Assembly: GCA_037176905.1 (NCBI GenBank)
Contig: JBBBWG010029599.1
Coordinates: forward strand, 8,579 to 52,229
Source: Azolla pinnata
Taxonomy: Eukaryota; Streptophyta; Polypodiopsida; Salviniales; Salviniaceae
DNA length: 43,651 nucleotides
Direction of reading: 5' to 3'
In this document: one piece after another, positions 42,774-43,651 of the stretch
How the letters are laid out: the number at the start of each line of letters is the position of its first letter
Position numbering within the stretch: position 1 is the stretch's first letter
Made by a program: the position numbers and the translations under genes
The notes under the pieces: model-generated
Told to the model about the DNA's origin: nothing
The model's input: the letters and a program-made list of their open reading frames with translations, nothing else
The model's database searches: none

Positions 42774-43651
42774 TGGTGGTGGTGGTGGTGGTGGTGTTGA
42801 TGATGATGATGGTGGTGGTGCTGGTGGTAGTGCATCTATCACCTATGGTTGGTTCATGCATACACAATGGAAAGACAGGTGTTTGCATTCCTTCTCTGGC
42901 TGTTGATGTTGATGATGGTGGATATGATTATGATAATGAGGATTATGGGGATGGCTACCATCCTCACGATGATGATGATGATTATAATGAATGCAGATGC
43001 AATGTTAAGGATGGTATCACAAGGATTACGGGGATGGCTACCATGATGATGATGAAGAATGCAGATGCGATGCAAAGGATGGAATTATTGCACATAAAGA
43101 CATAATGCTTCCCACTTTTTACACATGTCAATGGATTATATGTGATAATGATGTTGGGGATGGTGAATATAGTTGTGATGACGAGGACTTTGGTGATGGT
43201 TCCTACAACAACGATGAAGATGATGAATGTGGATGCAATGAAAATGATGGAATTCTCACACATAGGATTCTCCCCTTTGACTCATGTGTAAATCAGGTAG
43301 GAAGACACATATTTCATGCTCTCAATGAAGATGAAATCATGAAGAAAATGGTGGTAAATACGCTGATGATAATGGTGAATGACTATGGCAATGATGATCA
43401 AAATCTTAGGCATAGTCTTCCACCTTTGTTAAAATCGCACCTTTTTTGTATTCATGCATTGCATGATGATAGCAAGGATTGATATGATGATGATGAAGAT
43501 GATGATGATGGTGATGGTGATGGTGAATATGAAGATGATAGTAAACAAGTTGTGTGTGTTGCTTATGACACCCTTCCCTTTGCTCACGATGATTCATCAT
43601 TTTTTATGTATGATTCCACTGCGCTAGGAGCAGTAAAGATGTATATGCATG
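42640..43651 (+). pseudogene. Asp-rich repeat region with CxC motifs, decaying or low-complexity coding sequence
   Basis: A GAT/GGT-rich stretch (42715-42830, Asp/Gly runs) leads into three copies of a longer peptide unit. The unit is E-D-[YF]-G-D-G, an Asp-rich piece, then E-C-x-C-[ND]-x-x-[KN]-D-G-I. Copies are at 42938-43018, 43021-43086 and 43183-43254. Copy 1 is in a different frame from copies 2 and 3. From 43021 the frame stays open to 43651 except for one TGA at 43480-43482, with Asp-rich sequence on both sides. Related flanks (TTCATGC-x-GATAGCAAGG) occur near 42690 and 43452, so larger units may exist. I do not recognise the family. It may be a broken acidic, possibly metal-binding, repeat gene or a microsatellite-derived array. 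The right end is cut by the window. Confidence 0.45.

Overview
The window is nuclear DNA of a land plant. All spliced genes have plant-type introns (GT-AG, with two probable GC-AG cases). The gene families are plant families: an EIN3/EIL transcription factor, a subgroup-21 R2R3-MYB, a RabE GTPase, PLS-class PPR proteins, a YbeY-HAD fusion and a GS1/GPP-type phosphatase. CCCTAAA-type plant telomere motifs also occur. The style of the PPR repeats and the low-complexity expansions in coding sequence suggest a seed-free vascular plant, perhaps a fern. That is inference; no taxon is proven by the sequence.

Layout, left half. Bases 1-655 are a 24-bp minisatellite, followed by an intronless EF-hand/TPR protein gene (853-3588, +). 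After a repeat-rich spacer come two intronless PLS-type PPR genes in tandem (5476-8319 and 10190-12781, +). They differ visibly in GC content, and both end just before vestigial E2-like sequence. A 115-bp tandem duplication and a block of degenerate telomere-like repeats (about 13690-14335) lead into a six-exon glycerol-3-phosphatase-like HAD gene (14438-18791, +). Its second intron carries a decayed LINE reverse-transcriptase fragment.

Layout, right half. The minus strand then holds an R2R3-MYB gene (21858-20403), an eight-exon Rab8/RabE GTPase gene (27908-24845), a twelve-exon YbeY-HAD fusion gene (35170-29849) and a single-exon EIN3-like gene (39019-36437). Between MYB and Rab lies an unassigned, partly broken coding-like stretch (22480-23170). 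The right end (about 42640-43651) is a decaying Asp-rich repeat with CxC motifs that stays almost open to the window edge.

The genes do not form one pathway. They are ordinary plant housekeeping, signalling, organelle-RNA and regulatory genes. The most unusual features are the eroded C-termini of both PPR genes, two probable GC-AG introns in one gene, a repeat-expanded insertion within the EIN3 DNA-binding domain, trinucleotide repeats translated in several unrelated genes, and the Asp-rich CxC repeat at the right edge. Exon boundaries were read by eye from splice motifs, phase and protein-family continuity. No alignment or expression data were available.
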